In this document: positions 7,719 to 16,380 of the stretch, one piece after another
Numbering within the stretch: the stretch's first letter is position 1
Layout of the letters: each line of letters starts with the position of its first letter
Assembly: GCF_002802985.1 (NCBI RefSeq)
Contig: NZ_NVPT01000038.1
Span: forward strand, 1-34,158
DNA: 34,158 nt
Reading direction: 5' to 3'
DNA from: Geodermatophilus chilensis
GTDB lineage: Bacteria; Actinomycetota; Actinomycetes; Mycobacteriales; Geodermatophilaceae
Made by a program: the position numbers and the translations under genes
The notes under the pieces: model-generated
The model's input: the letters and a program-made list of their open reading frames with translations, nothing else
Databases searched by the model: none
What the model was told of the DNA's origin: nothing

Positions 7719-8939
7719 TCAGGAGAGGCGCTCCAGGACCATCGCCATGCCCATGCCGCCACCGACGCACATCGTCTCCAGGCCGAACGTCGCGTCCCTG
7801 GTCTGCAGGCCGTTGATCAGCGTGCCGGTGATGCGGGCGCCGGTCATGCCGAACGGGTGGCCGACGGCGATCGCGCCGCCGTGCACGTTGAGCCGGTCGA
7901 TGTCGATGCCCAGGTCGCGGTAGCTGGGGATGACCTGCGCGGCGAACGCCTCGTTGATCTCGACCAGGTCGATGTCGCCGATGCTCATCCCGGCCCGCTG
8001 CAGCGCGAGCTTCGAGGCGTCGACCGGGCCATAGCCCATGATCTCCGGCGACAGACCGGTGACCGCGGTGGAGACGATGCGGGCCAGCGGGGTCAGGCCG
8101 AGGTCGCGGGCCTTGGTGTCGCTCATGACCACCACCGCGGCGGCGCCGTCGTTGAGCGGGCAGGCGTTGCCCGCGGTGACCCGGCCGTCGGGGCGGAAGA
8201 CCGGCTTGAGACCGGAGACCCCCTCCAGCGTGGTGCCGGCGCGCGGGGTGTCGTCCTTGCTGACCACGGTGCCGTCGGGGGTGGTGACCGGGGTGATCTC
8301 CCGCTCCCAGAAGCCGTCGTCGATCGCCTTCTCCGCGAGGTTCTGGCTGCGGACGGCGAACTCGTCCATCTCCTGCCGGGAGACGTCCTTGAGCAGCGCC
8401 AGGTTCTCGGCGGTCTGTCCCATCGCGATGTAGATGTCGGGGACCTCGCCGGCCTCCCGCGGGTCGGTCCAGGAGTCCGCGCCGCTCTCGGCGGTCTTGG
8501 CCACCCGGGCCTGCGCGTCGGCGAACGCCGGGTTCTGGGTGTCGGGCAGCGAGTCGCTGTTGCCCTTGACGAAGCGGGACACCATCTCGACGCCGGCGGA
8601 GATGAAGACGTCGCCCTCGCCGGCCTTGATGGCGTGCATGGCCATGCGGGTGGTCTGCAGCGACGAGGAGCAGTAGCGGGTGATCGTCGTCCCCGGCAGG
8701 TGGTCCATGCCGAGCAGCACGCTGACGACGCGGCCCATGTTGAAGCCCTGCTCGCCGCCGGGCAGGCCGCAGCCGAGGATGAGGTCGTCGATGTCGGTGG
8801 GGTCGAGGGCGGGCACCTTGTCGAGGGCTGCGCGCACGATGGTGGCGGTGAGGTCGTCGGGCCGCAGGTCCTTGAGCGAGCCCTTGAACGCGCGGCCGAT
8901 GGGCGAGCGCGCGGTCGCGACGATGACGGCTTCGGGCAT
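7719..8939 (-). CDS. Acetyl-CoA acyltransferase (thiolase)
   Basis: This 406-residue thiolase either cleaves 3-ketoacyl-CoA (beta-oxidation or steroid/side-chain degradation) or condenses two acetyl-CoA. The acylated nucleophile is C90 in TRYCSSSLQTTRMA, H361 is in AIAVGHPFGMTGAR, and the second active-site Cys is C391 in MCVGGGMGMAM. NEAFA (EINEAFAAQV) is also present. The ATG at 8939 follows GGAGG with a short 4-base gap and begins the canonical PEAVIVATARSPIG. The frame extends upstream to 9020 without support. The next gene upstream on the same strand is the SGNH hydrolase, 86 bases away. No dehydrogenase or ligase partner is nearby, so the substrate cannot be assigned. Confidence 0.93.
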   Translation of the reverse strand: MPEAVIVATARSPIGRAFKGSLKDLRPDDLTATIVRAALDKVPALDPTDIDDLILGCGLPGGEQGFNMGRVVSVLLGMDHLPGTTITRYCSSSLQTTRMAMHAIKAGEGDVFISAGVEMVSRFVKGNSDSLPDTQNPAFADAQARVAKTAESGADSWTDPREAGEVPDIYIAMGQTAENLALLKDVSRQEMDEFAVRSQNLAEKAIDDGFWEREITPVTTPDGTVVSKDDTPRAGTTLEGVSGLKPVFRPDGRVTAGNACPLNDGAAAVVVMSDTKARDLGLTPLARIVSTAVTGLSPEIMGYGPVDASKLALQRAGMSIGDIDLVEINEAFAAQVIPSYRDLGIDIDRLNVHGGAIAVGHPFGMTGARITGTLINGLQTRDATFGLETMCVGGGMGMAMVLERLS

Positions 8940-9025
8940 GGGTCCTCCACGATGAGGGGCTCCGACGACGGGCGCCGGACGTCGGTCACCCCCGAACCTA
9001 CTCCCCGGTAGGGGCCGCACCGCCG

Positions 9026-10048
9026 TCAGCCGAGCGGTGTCGCCTCAGCCGCGCGCTCGGCCTGCTCCGGCGTGGGCAGGTCCGGCGGCCGGCGGCGGCG
9101 CAGCCGGGCCCACGGGCCCCGGGGGCCGGTGTCCTGACCGCGGACCGCGGTCGCCTGGACCTCGGTGCCGGTCCGGCCGGCGGCCCGCGCGGCGGCCCGG
9201 GCGACCGGGCGGACGGTGTCGCGGCGCAGGTTGCGCAGCCCCCGGTCGGCCGCGGCCGGCCAGACGCCGAGGGCGTCGGCGATCGAGGGCAGCAGGACGG
9301 CGGCCGCCGCGGCGTAGCCGGCGGCGCTCGGGTGGAACTGGTCGACGCTGAACAGGTCCTGGTCCTCGGCGAACGAGGGGCCGAGCACCGAACCCAGCGA
9401 CACGGTGCGCCCGCCGGCCTCGACGACGGCGATGGTCTGCGCGGCGGCCAGCTGCCGGCTCCACCGGCGGGCCAGCCAGCGCAGCGGCTGGCCGATCGGG
9501 CGCACGGTGCCGAGGTCCGGGCAGGTGCCGACGACGACCTGCGTGCCGGCCTCGGTGAGCCGGCGGACGGCGTCGCGCAGGTGCCGGACCGAGACCTGGG
9601 GGGCGGTGCGGCTGGTGACGTCGTTGGCGCCGATCATGATCAGCGCGACGGCCGGGTGCTCCAGGAGGGCCTTGTCGACCTGCTCGTCGAGCTGCCAGGA
9701 CTTCGCGCCGGTGACCGCGAGCCGCACCAGCCGGACCGGGCGCTCGGCCAGCTCGGCCAGCGCCGCGGCGAGCAGCACGCCGGGTGTCTGGGCGGCCCGC
9801 TCGACACCGAGACCGGCTGCGGTCGAGTCACCGAGGACGGCGAGGACGATCGGTCGGCCGCGGCCGCGGCCGTACAGCCCGTCACCCGGGGGCAGGGCGG
9901 CCCTGACGGTGCGCGACTCCACGTGCCGCCGGGCCGACCGGGCCTGCTGGCGGAGCAGGGCGAGCATCCCGGCCCCGGCCAGGCCCAGCCCACCGCCGCC
10001 GTAGGCGGCGCCCGTGGCCAGCCGCCATGCCGTGCTCGCTCGCGTCAC
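9026..10048 (-). CDS. SGNH/GDSL-family hydrolase, membrane-anchored or exported
   Basis: This 340-residue esterase-like protein has an N-terminal hydrophobic segment (about residues 9-32, Gly/Ala/Leu rich) that could be a signal anchor. An SGNH hydrolase domain follows. Block I is VLGDSTAAGLGV (nucleophile S75), the Asn block is IMIGANDVTS (140-146), and the catalytic pair sits in SVDQFHPSAAGY (D236, H239). The C-terminal roughly 80 residues are Arg/Ala/Pro-rich and probably disordered. GTG 10048 is the start. The gene is divergent from DUF2252 and lies upstream of the thiolase on the same strand. The substrate (lipid, acetylated sugar or cell-wall ester) is unknown. Confidence 0.88.
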   Translation of the reverse strand: MTRASTAWRLATGAAYGGGGLGLAGAGMLALLRQQARSARRHVESRTVRAALPPGDGLYGRGRGRPIVLAVLGDSTAAGLGVERAAQTPGVLLAAALAELAERPVRLVRLAVTGAKSWQLDEQVDKALLEHPAVALIMIGANDVTSRTAPQVSVRHLRDAVRRLTEAGTQVVVGTCPDLGTVRPIGQPLRWLARRWSRQLAAAQTIAVVEAGGRTVSLGSVLGPSFAEDQDLFSVDQFHPSAAGYAAAAAVLLPSIADALGVWPAAADRGLRNLRRDTVRPVARAAARAAGRTGTEVQATAVRGQDTGPRGPWARLRRRRPPDLPTPEQAERAAEATPLG

Positions 10049-10104
10049 CGCCGCCTCGTCCTCCGGTTGTGTGCCGCACCTGGTCTCCGAGGTTAACCGC
10101 CCCC

Positions 10105-10116
10105 TACGGTCCCCCC
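10105..10116 (+). promoter_or_regulatory. Leaderless-type -10 element for the DUF2252 gene
   Basis: TACGGT (10105-10110) fits TANNNT and is followed by six C residues and then GTG 10117. No Shine-Dalgarno precedes the start, which agrees with a leaderless transcript. Confidence 0.5.
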
Positions 10117-11469
10117 GTGGCCGAATCCCCCGTAGGAGTCACCCACGGTGACCGGGCTCAGCAGATCGTCGACGTGCTGGTCGACGCCTTCTCCGACCTG
10201 ATGACCGCCGACGCCGACGCCTTCCGCACCAAGTTCCGCAAGATGGCGGCCGACCCGTTCGCCTTCTACCGGGGCACCGCCTGCCTCTTCTACGCCGACA
10301 TGGCGCAGCTGGAGGACCGCTGGTGCGACGAGCGCACCAGCCGGGCGTGGATCCAGGGCGACCTGCACGCCGAGAACTTCGGCACCTACATGGACGGCGC
10401 CGGGCGGATCGTCTTCGACGTCAACGACTTCGACGAGGCCTACGTCGGGCACGTCAGCTGGGACCTGCGCCGCTTCGTGGCCAGCTTCGCGCTGCTGGCC
10501 TGGCGCAAGGCCTTCGGCGACGAGGTCATCGCCGACCTGCTGCGCGGCTACCTGGAGGGCTACCTGGACCAGGTGCGCGCCTTCACCCGCCTGGACGACG
10601 ACACGTCCTTCGCGCTGGTCCGGGAGAACACCGAGGGCGCGGTGCACGACGTCATCCTGGAGACCAGTGCCCGCAGCCGGGCGGGGCTGCTGGACCGGAT
10701 GACCGTCGTCGAGGACTTCACCCGGCGCTTCGCCGAGGGCCCGCGCACCCGCCGGCTGGACGACGCCGAGCGCGAGCGGGTGCTGGCCGCGCTCGACCGC
10801 TACCGCGGGACCGTCTCCCCGCCCCGGCGGCGCCGCGACGTGGCCTACGACGTGAAGGACGTCGTCGCCACCGGCGGCTTCGGCATCGGCAGCGCCGGGC
10901 TGCCCGCGTACAACGTGCTGCTCGAGGGCTACGACCAGGCGCTGGAGAACGACGTCGTCCTCTCGCTGAAGCAGGGCAACGTGCCCGCGCCCAGCCGGGT
11001 GGTCCGCGACCCGGCGATCCGGGCCGCCTTCGAGCACGAGGGGCACCGCACGGCGGTGTCGCAGCGGGCGCTGCAGGCCAACGCCTCGCAGTTCCTGGGC
11101 CACACCGAGATCGACGGGGTGGGCTTCGTGGTCCAGGAGCTCTCGCCCTACGAGTCCGACCTGGACTGGGAGGACCTGACCGAGCCCGAGGAGATCGCCC
11201 CGGTGCTGGTCCAGCTGGGGCGGGCGACGGCGAAGATGCACTGCGTGGGGGACGCCGACAGCGACCACACCCTGGTGCCGTTCCAGACCGAGGAGGCGAT
11301 CCTCGAGATGATCGGCGACCGGCAGGAGGAGTTCATCGCCGACCTGATCGGGTTCGCGCACTCCTACGCCCGCCGCACCCAGGACGACTTCCGGTTGTTC
11401 GTCGACGCGTTCCGCGCGGGCCGGATACCGGGGATCAGCTCGAGCGGGTGGCACCCGGTCCGACGGTGA
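10117..11469 (+). CDS. DUF2252 family protein
   Basis: This 450-residue cytosolic protein has strong DUF2252 features: FRKMAADPFAFYRGTACLFY near the N-terminus, then WIQGDLHAENFG followed by VFDVNDFDEAYVGHVSWDLRR. The GDLHxxNF...DFDE pattern resembles the catalytic and metal-binding loops of aminoglycoside phosphotransferase-like kinases (similarity seen by eye). The VKDVVATGGFGIGSAG segment and LSLKQGN could form a nucleotide or substrate pocket. The family has no proven function. GTG 10117 is supported by the leaderless -10. It is divergent from the SGNH hydrolase and converges on the VWA gene with a strong terminator between them. Confidence 0.88.
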   Translation: MAESPVGVTHGDRAQQIVDVLVDAFSDLMTADADAFRTKFRKMAADPFAFYRGTACLFYADMAQLEDRWCDERTSRAWIQGDLHAENFGTYMDGAGRIVFDVNDFDEAYVGHVSWDLRRFVASFALLAWRKAFGDEVIADLLRGYLEGYLDQVRAFTRLDDDTSFALVRENTEGAVHDVILETSARSRAGLLDRMTVVEDFTRRFAEGPRTRRLDDAERERVLAALDRYRGTVSPPRRRRDVAYDVKDVVATGGFGIGSAGLPAYNVLLEGYDQALENDVVLSLKQGNVPAPSRVVRDPAIRAAFEHEGHRTAVSQRALQANASQFLGHTEIDGVGFVVQELSPYESDLDWEDLTEPEEIAPVLVQLGRATAKMHCVGDADSDHTLVPFQTEEAILEMIGDRQEEFIADLIGFAHSYARRTQDDFRLFVDAFRAGRIPGISSSGWHPVRR

Positions 11470-11478
11470 CCGGACGGC

Positions 11479-11531
11479 GGCCCCGTCCGGAGGCTCGCCC
11501 CGAGCTTGCGAGGGGTGAGGAGGACGGGGCC
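11479..11531. terminator. Bidirectional terminator between DUF2252 and the VWA gene
   Basis: The outer arms 11479-11488 and 11522-11531 (10 bp, perfect) enclose inner arms 11494-11501 and 11512-11519 (8 bp, one G-U), around the loop 11502-11511. It fills nearly the whole gap between the two convergent stops. Confidence 0.78.
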
Positions 11532-11536
11532 CTCGT

Positions 11537-13522
11537 TCAGCGCGCCCGACGGCCCCGCCGGGTGCGCAGGTAGTCCGCCACCACGTACTCGCCCAGCCGC
11601 TCGCTGTCGGGGGTGAACACCCGCCCGCCGGCCCGCTGGGTGATGTCGTGGACGAAGTGCACCAGCCCGGGCTCCGGGTCGAGGGCGAAGACGTTCATCG
11701 TCGCCCCCGAGCGGGCCACCCGCTCCACCTCGGCGACGGTGCGGGCGATCGTCTCCGGCATCGGCGGCCAGCAGAAGAACGGCGTCCCGTCGTCCTCCAG
11801 GTGGGCGGTCGGCTCGCCGTCGGTGACCACCAGTACCACCGGCTCGGCGTCCCGGTGCCGGGCGAGGAACCGCCGCGCCAGCATCAGCCCGTGCTGCAGG
11901 TTGGTGCCCTGCAGCGTGTCCACGCTCAACTCGGCGAGGGTCTCCGGCCGCAGCACCTGGGCCGTGGAGGAGAAGCCGATGATCTGGATGGCGTCCTGCG
12001 GGAAGCGGGTGGTCACCAGCGAGTGCAGCGCCATCGCCGTCGACTTGGCCGCGCCCCAGGTGCCGCGCAGCGCCATCGAGTAGGACAGGTCGACCAGCAG
12101 CGCGACCGCGGCCCCGGTGCGCCGCTCGGTCTCGACGACCTCGAAGTCCTCGACGGCGATGCGCACGCGGCGGTCCTCCTCGGCGCGCGGCTCGTGTGCG
12201 GTGCGCAGGACGGCGTTGCGCACCGTCCGGACGACGTCCAGCGGCTGCTCGTCGCCGAACCGCCACTCCCGCGAGCCGCCGGTCAGCTCGCCGGCCGCCC
12301 CCGCGTCGGCGACGTCGTGCTCGCCGCGGCCGGTGGCGTCGAGCTGGGCGAACACCCGGCGTAGCGCGGTCGCGCCCAGCCGGCGGACGGCCTTGGGGGA
12401 GAGCTCGAGCTTGCCGTCGGAGCGGTTGAGGTAGCCCTGCCGCTCCAGCTCGCGCTCCAGCTGGCGCAGCGCGCCGAGGTCGTCGACGGCGGGCCGGCCC
12501 AGCGCCCGCTCGAGCAGCTCCTCGTCGACGTCGGCCAGCGAGGCGCCGGCGTAGCCCTGGGAGAGCTGGTTGGACAGCGCCTCCAGGTCGGCCAGCTCCG
12601 CGACGGCGCTGGTGGCGTCGCCCATGCCGAGGGACTGCTCGCCGTCGGGGACCTGCCCGCGCTGGCCCCACGGCAGGTCGGGCCGGGCCTGGCGGAGGGC
12701 GTCCTGCAGGTGCGCCATCTCGCTGGCCAGGCCCATGTCCTGCATGGTCTGGGCCATCAGGTCGGCCAGCTCGGCCCGCTGCTCGGGCGAGAGGCCGGCC
12801 ATCATCCGCTCCTGGGCGGCCGCCCGCCGGGCCAGCTGGTCGATCAGCTCCTCGACCGACTCGGGGTTCTCGGGGAAGAACTGCCCGTGCTGCTCCATGA
12901 ACTGCTGGAACTGCTCGTCGGTGTCCTCGCCGCGGTTGTGCGCGTCGATGAGCTGGGAGAGGTCGGCGACCATGTCCTTGACCGCCTGCACGTCCTGCTC
13001 GCTCGCGTTCTCCAGCGCCTGCTTCATCGAGGCGAAGGAGCTGTCGAGCACCTCGCGGCGCAGCAGGTCCTGGATCTGCTCGTAGGCCTGGCGGGCCTCG
13101 GCCGAGCGCCAGTCGTACTCCTTGAGCGCCCGCACCGCGCCCGCGGTGTCCTCGGGCAGCGCGTCGAGCTCGGCCTCCTTGAGCCGCGCCATGTCGTCCG
13201 GATCGGGGAACAGCTCCCGCCGCTCGGCCTCCACGGCGCGGTCGAGCAGCTCGCGGACCTCCTGCAGGGTGCCGTCCATCCGCCCCGCGTTGCGCGCCTG
13301 CCGCAGCCGCTCGCGCACCGACCGGCGCAGCTCGTCCAGCCCGCGCCGGCCGTCCATGCCGCGGCGCAGGAGCTCGCGCAGCGCCTCTCGGACGCCGCTG
13401 CCGCCGAGCACCGAGTCGCCGATCTCGTCGACCGCGCTGCCCAGGTCGTAGGGCGGGGCGAGCGGGTCGGGCCCGCCCCGCCAGCGCCCGTACCGGTAGC
13501 CCTTCCCGGGCCGCCTCACCAC
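11537..13522 (-). CDS. VWA-domain protein, MoxR partner
   Basis: This 661-residue protein has a long, charged, mostly helical N-terminal and middle region (rich in Arg/Glu/Gln; RRGMDGRRGLDELRR, EQFQQFMEQHGQFFPENPESVEEL) and a C-terminal von Willebrand A domain from about residue 470. The metal-ion-dependent adhesion site is intact: DLSYS (D478, S480, S482), T540 in LQGTNLQHG and D568 in VVTDGEPT. It starts with GTG 13522, three bases after the MoxR ATPase stop, so the two form an operon. In MoxR/VWA pairs the ATPase is thought to act as a chaperone or remodeller and the VWA protein as target adaptor. The pair looks like M. tuberculosis Rv0958/Rv0959 (recalled). The client is unknown. Confidence 0.88.
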   Translation of the reverse strand: MVRRPGKGYRYGRWRGGPDPLAPPYDLGSAVDEIGDSVLGGSGVREALRELLRRGMDGRRGLDELRRSVRERLRQARNAGRMDGTLQEVRELLDRAVEAERRELFPDPDDMARLKEAELDALPEDTAGAVRALKEYDWRSAEARQAYEQIQDLLRREVLDSSFASMKQALENASEQDVQAVKDMVADLSQLIDAHNRGEDTDEQFQQFMEQHGQFFPENPESVEELIDQLARRAAAQERMMAGLSPEQRAELADLMAQTMQDMGLASEMAHLQDALRQARPDLPWGQRGQVPDGEQSLGMGDATSAVAELADLEALSNQLSQGYAGASLADVDEELLERALGRPAVDDLGALRQLERELERQGYLNRSDGKLELSPKAVRRLGATALRRVFAQLDATGRGEHDVADAGAAGELTGGSREWRFGDEQPLDVVRTVRNAVLRTAHEPRAEEDRRVRIAVEDFEVVETERRTGAAVALLVDLSYSMALRGTWGAAKSTAMALHSLVTTRFPQDAIQIIGFSSTAQVLRPETLAELSVDTLQGTNLQHGLMLARRFLARHRDAEPVVLVVTDGEPTAHLEDDGTPFFCWPPMPETIARTVAEVERVARSGATMNVFALDPEPGLVHFVHDITQRAGGRVFTPDSERLGEYVVADYLRTRRGRRAR

Positions 13523-13525
13523 GGG

Positions 13526-14980
13526 TCAGGCCCCGTAGACCGTGCGGGGGCCATCGGTGTCCTTGGCCAGCCGGCGGGTCAGGTAGAGGCCCTCCAGGGC
13601 GAACTCCACCGCGGCGGCGGCCTGCTCGGCCGACTGCTCGCCCTCCGGCACGCCCAGGCGGCCGAGCAGCTCGGCGAGCTTGGGGATGGTGCCGAGCTGA
13701 CCGAGCAGCGCCGCGGCCGGCACCAGCTCGCCGGACTCGACGGTGTCCCCGCCGGTGAAGTGCTCCTGCAGGCCGGTCAGGTCCAGCCCGGCGCAGCGGG
13801 CCCGGAAGGTCTGCGCGGTCGCCTGGCGCAGCAGGTGCTCGAGCACCTCCAGCTCGCGCTCGTCGTCCGGGTCGGAGCCGGAGTCGGCGAACTCCACCTT
13901 GCCCCGGCTGGCCGGGACGATGCTCGGCAGGTCCACGACCCGGGCGACCGGCCGGGTCTCGCCGGCGACGGCGGCCCGGCGGACGGCGGAGGCGGCGACC
14001 GTCTCCAGCCCGGCGATGGCGAAGCGGGCGCTGACGCCGGAGCGCTGGTCGACGTGGTTGGAGTCGCGGACCAGCCGGGTGAAGCGCGCGACGATCTCCA
14101 CCAGGTGCTCGGGGACCAGCGGCGTCTCCAGCTGCTCACCACCCAGCCAGCTGGTGTGCGCCTCCTGGTTCAGCAGCCGCACCTCGTCGGCCAGCTCGAT
14201 CGGGTAGTGGGTGCGCACCTCGGCGCCGAAGCGGTCCTTGAGCGGGGTGATGATCCGTCCGCGGTTGGTGTAGTCCTCGGGGTTGGCGCTGGCGACCAGC
14301 AGCAGGTCCAGCGGCAGCCGCACCCGGTAGCCGCGGATCTGGATGTCGCGCTCCTCCAGCACGTTGAGCAGCGCGACTTGGATCCGCTCGGCGAGGTCGG
14401 GCAGCTCGTTGACGCTGAAGACGCCGCGGTTGGTGCGCGGCACCAGGCCGTAGTGCACGGTCTCCGGGTCACCCAGCGTGCGGCCCTCGGCGACCTTGAT
14501 CGGGTCGACGTCGCCGATGAGGTCGCCGACGCTCGTGTCCGGCGTGGCCAGCTTCTCGCCGAAGCGGTCGCTGCGGTGCAGCCAGCCGACGGGGGTGGCG
14601 TCGCCGTGCTCGGCGATCTGGCGGTGCGCCCACACGCTGATCGGGGCCAGCGGGTGCTCGTTGAGCTCGCTCCCGGTGAGCACCGGCGTCCACTCGTCGA
14701 GCAGGCCGATCAGCGTGCGGATCAGCCGCGTCTTGCCCTGCCCCCGCTCGCCGAGCAGGACCAGGTCGTGGCCGGCGATCAGGGCCCGCTCGACCTCGGG
14801 GACGACGGTGTCGTCGAAGCCGACGATGCCCGGCAGAGATGGCTCACCGGCCGCCAGGCGGGCGAGCAGGTTGGCGCGGATCTCGGCCTTGACCGGCCGG
14901 AAGGTGGCCCCGCTGTCGCGGAGCTCGCCCAGGGTCGTGGGGGCGGGGAGAGCGGAGGCGGGGGTGCCAGGGTCCGTCAC
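13526..14980 (-). CDS. MoxR / Mg-chelatase-like AAA+ ATPase
   Basis: This 484-residue AAA+ ATPase of the MoxR/ChlI superfamily has Walker A LGERGQGKTRL (76-86) and a Walker B position RGVFSVNELPDL (186-197), where the usual Asp-Glu is Asn-Glu. Sensor 1 is LLVASANPEDYTNRGR (227-242), and arginine-finger candidates lie in TPLKDRFGAE. The Asn-Glu in Walker B is shared with chelatase-type members (GVLYVDE/NE variants) and does not by itself mean loss of activity. The GTG start 14980 follows GGCGGGG directly. It is the first gene of the operon with the VWA protein and is divergent from threonine ammonia-lyase with 84 bases between. No chlorophyll or cobalamin genes are nearby, so a chelatase role is unlikely. 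Confidence 0.9.
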   Translation of the reverse strand: MTDPGTPASALPAPTTLGELRDSGATFRPVKAEIRANLLARLAAGEPSLPGIVGFDDTVVPEVERALIAGHDLVLLGERGQGKTRLIRTLIGLLDEWTPVLTGSELNEHPLAPISVWAHRQIAEHGDATPVGWLHRSDRFGEKLATPDTSVGDLIGDVDPIKVAEGRTLGDPETVHYGLVPRTNRGVFSVNELPDLAERIQVALLNVLEERDIQIRGYRVRLPLDLLLVASANPEDYTNRGRIITPLKDRFGAEVRTHYPIELADEVRLLNQEAHTSWLGGEQLETPLVPEHLVEIVARFTRLVRDSNHVDQRSGVSARFAIAGLETVAASAVRRAAVAGETRPVARVVDLPSIVPASRGKVEFADSGSDPDDERELEVLEHLLRQATAQTFRARCAGLDLTGLQEHFTGGDTVESGELVPAAALLGQLGTIPKLAELLGRLGVPEGEQSAEQAAAAVEFALEGLYLTRRLAKDTDGPRTVYGA

Positions 14981-15064
14981 CCCCGCCACGGTACGACGCG
15001 AGCGACGGCGTGGGGACCCGTTGGCCCCTCCCGACCTGCGCCTCGTCCTGCGATGATCACCGCC

Positions 15065-16288
15065 ATGGCAGCCCTCGACGTCCCGCTGGTCGGCGGGGCG
15101 GACGTCGAGGCCGCGGCGGCGCTGCTCGACGGCGTCGTCCGGCGCACGCCGCTGGAGCACTCCCGCGCGCTGGCCGAGCGGGTCGGCGGGCCGGTGTGGC
15201 TCAAGTGCGAGAACCTGCAGCGCACCGGCTCGTTCAAGATCCGCGGTGCGTACACGCGGCTGGCGCGGCTCGCGCCCGAGGAGCGGTCGCGCGGCGTCGT
15301 CGCGGCCAGCGCCGGCAACCACGCGCAGGGGGTCGCCCTGGCGGCGCAGCTGCTGGGCATCCGGGCCACGGTGTTCATGCCCGAGAGCGCGCCGCTGCCC
15401 AAGGTGGCGGCCACCCGCGGCTACGGCGCCGAGGCGCGGCTGGGCGGCGCCTCGCTGACCGAGGCCCTGGCCGCGGCCGCCGAGCACGCCCAGCGCACCG
15501 GCGCGGTCCTCATCCACCCGTTCGACCACCGCGACGTGATCGCCGGGCAGGGGACGGTCGGCCTGGAGGTCCTCGACCAGTGCCCCGACGTGGCCACCGT
15601 CGTCGTGTGCACCGGGGGCGGCGGGCTGGTCTCCGGCATCGCGGCCGCGGTGCGGTCCCGCCGTCCCGGCGTCCGGGTGGTCGCCGTGCAGGCCGCGGCG
15701 GCCGCCGCCTTCCCCGGGTCGCTGGCCGCCGGCCGGCCGGTGGCGCTGCCGGGGATGACGACGATGGCCGACGGCATCGCCGTCGGCTCGCCGGGGGAGC
15801 TGACGTTCGCGCACGTCCGCGACCTGGTCGACGAGGTGCGCACGGTCAGTGAGGAGGACCTCTCCCAGGCGCTGCTGTTCTGCCTGGAGCGGGCCAAGCT
15901 CGTCGTCGAGCCGGCCGGCGTCGCCGCGGTCGCCGCCGTGCTCGCCGACCCCGCGGCCTTCCCGCCTCCCGTGGTCGCGGTGGTCTCCGGCGGCAACATC
16001 GACCCGGTGCTGCTGCTGAAGGTGGTGCAGCACGGCATGGCCGCGGCCGGGCGCTACCTCTCGTTGAGGCTGCGGGTGCCCGACCGGCCGGGGTCCCTGG
16101 CGGCGGTGCTCGCCGAGCTGGCGCAGGTCGGTGCCAACGTGCTGGAGGTCGAGCACGAGCGGACGGCCACCCGGCTGGGGCTGGGCGAGGTGGAGGTGTT
16201 CGTCGTCCTGGAGACCCGCGGGCCCGAGCACGCCGAGGAGGTGCTGGCCCGGCTGGACCGGGCCGGCTACACGGTCACCACCGGTTGA
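15065..16288 (+). CDS. ilvA: Threonine ammonia-lyase with C-terminal ACT domain
   Basis: This PLP enzyme of 407 residues deaminates threonine to 2-oxobutanoate, the first step of isoleucine synthesis. The PLP lysine is K58 in RTGSFKIRGAYTR. The substrate loop is ASAGNHAQG (about 80-88), the phosphate-binding loop is CTGGGGLVSG, and SGGNID lies near the end of the catalytic domain. One ACT domain (LSLRLRVPDRPGSLAAVL onwards) occupies about the last 80 residues and suggests amino-acid feedback. The length and single ACT match the short actinobacterial/TdcB-like form rather than the 510-residue E. coli IlvA. ATG 15065 is chosen; ATG 15053 is an in-frame alternative four codons upstream. It stands alone, divergent from moxR. 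Confidence 0.9.
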   Translation: MAALDVPLVGGADVEAAAALLDGVVRRTPLEHSRALAERVGGPVWLKCENLQRTGSFKIRGAYTRLARLAPEERSRGVVAASAGNHAQGVALAAQLLGIRATVFMPESAPLPKVAATRGYGAEARLGGASLTEALAAAAEHAQRTGAVLIHPFDHRDVIAGQGTVGLEVLDQCPDVATVVVCTGGGGLVSGIAAAVRSRRPGVRVVAVQAAAAAAFPGSLAAGRPVALPGMTTMADGIAVGSPGELTFAHVRDLVDEVRTVSEEDLSQALLFCLERAKLVVEPAGVAAVAAVLADPAAFPPPVVAVVSGGNIDPVLLLKVVQHGMAAAGRYLSLRLRVPDRPGSLAAVLAELAQVGANVLEVEHERTATRLGLGEVEVFVVLETRGPEHAEEVLARLDRAGYTVTTG

Positions 16289-16297
16289 CGATGAGTT

Positions 16298-16313
16298 CCG
16301 GGGCCGGCCCCGG
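16298..16313. terminator. Short GC palindrome after ilvA
   Basis: A perfect 16-base palindrome of C and G only starts ten bases after the ilvA stop codon. It can form a short stem and may end ilvA transcription, but it is weak compared with the other hairpins in the window. Confidence 0.4.
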
Positions 16314-16367
16314 TCTGCCGTCCCGTGGAGAACCTGAAAACCGGTCGGAACTGTCGGTCCTCGCATC

Positions 16368-16380
16368 TAACGTTCCTGCC
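16368..16380 (+). promoter_or_regulatory. Leaderless-type -10 element for the ABC exporter operon
   Basis: TAACGT (16368-16373) is followed by seven bases and then ATG 16381. The same hexamer occurs upstream of phoH2 (31426-31431). Confidence 0.55.

Noticed and set aside
7719-10048. A beta-oxidation operon with the thiolase
   Set aside because: The only same-strand neighbour is an SGNH hydrolase, and no acyl-CoA dehydrogenase, hydratase or ligase is present.
13526-14980. True magnesium chelatase subunit I
   Set aside because: The protein is of the MoxR-like branch with a VWA partner, and there is no tetrapyrrole biosynthesis gene in the window.
12710-15052. Long open plus-strand frame antisense to the VWA and MoxR genes
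   Set aside because: It is a by-product of about 75% GC, with a low-complexity Arg/Gly/Val product. The real plus-strand gene begins at 15065 and the minus-strand proteins have clear motifs.
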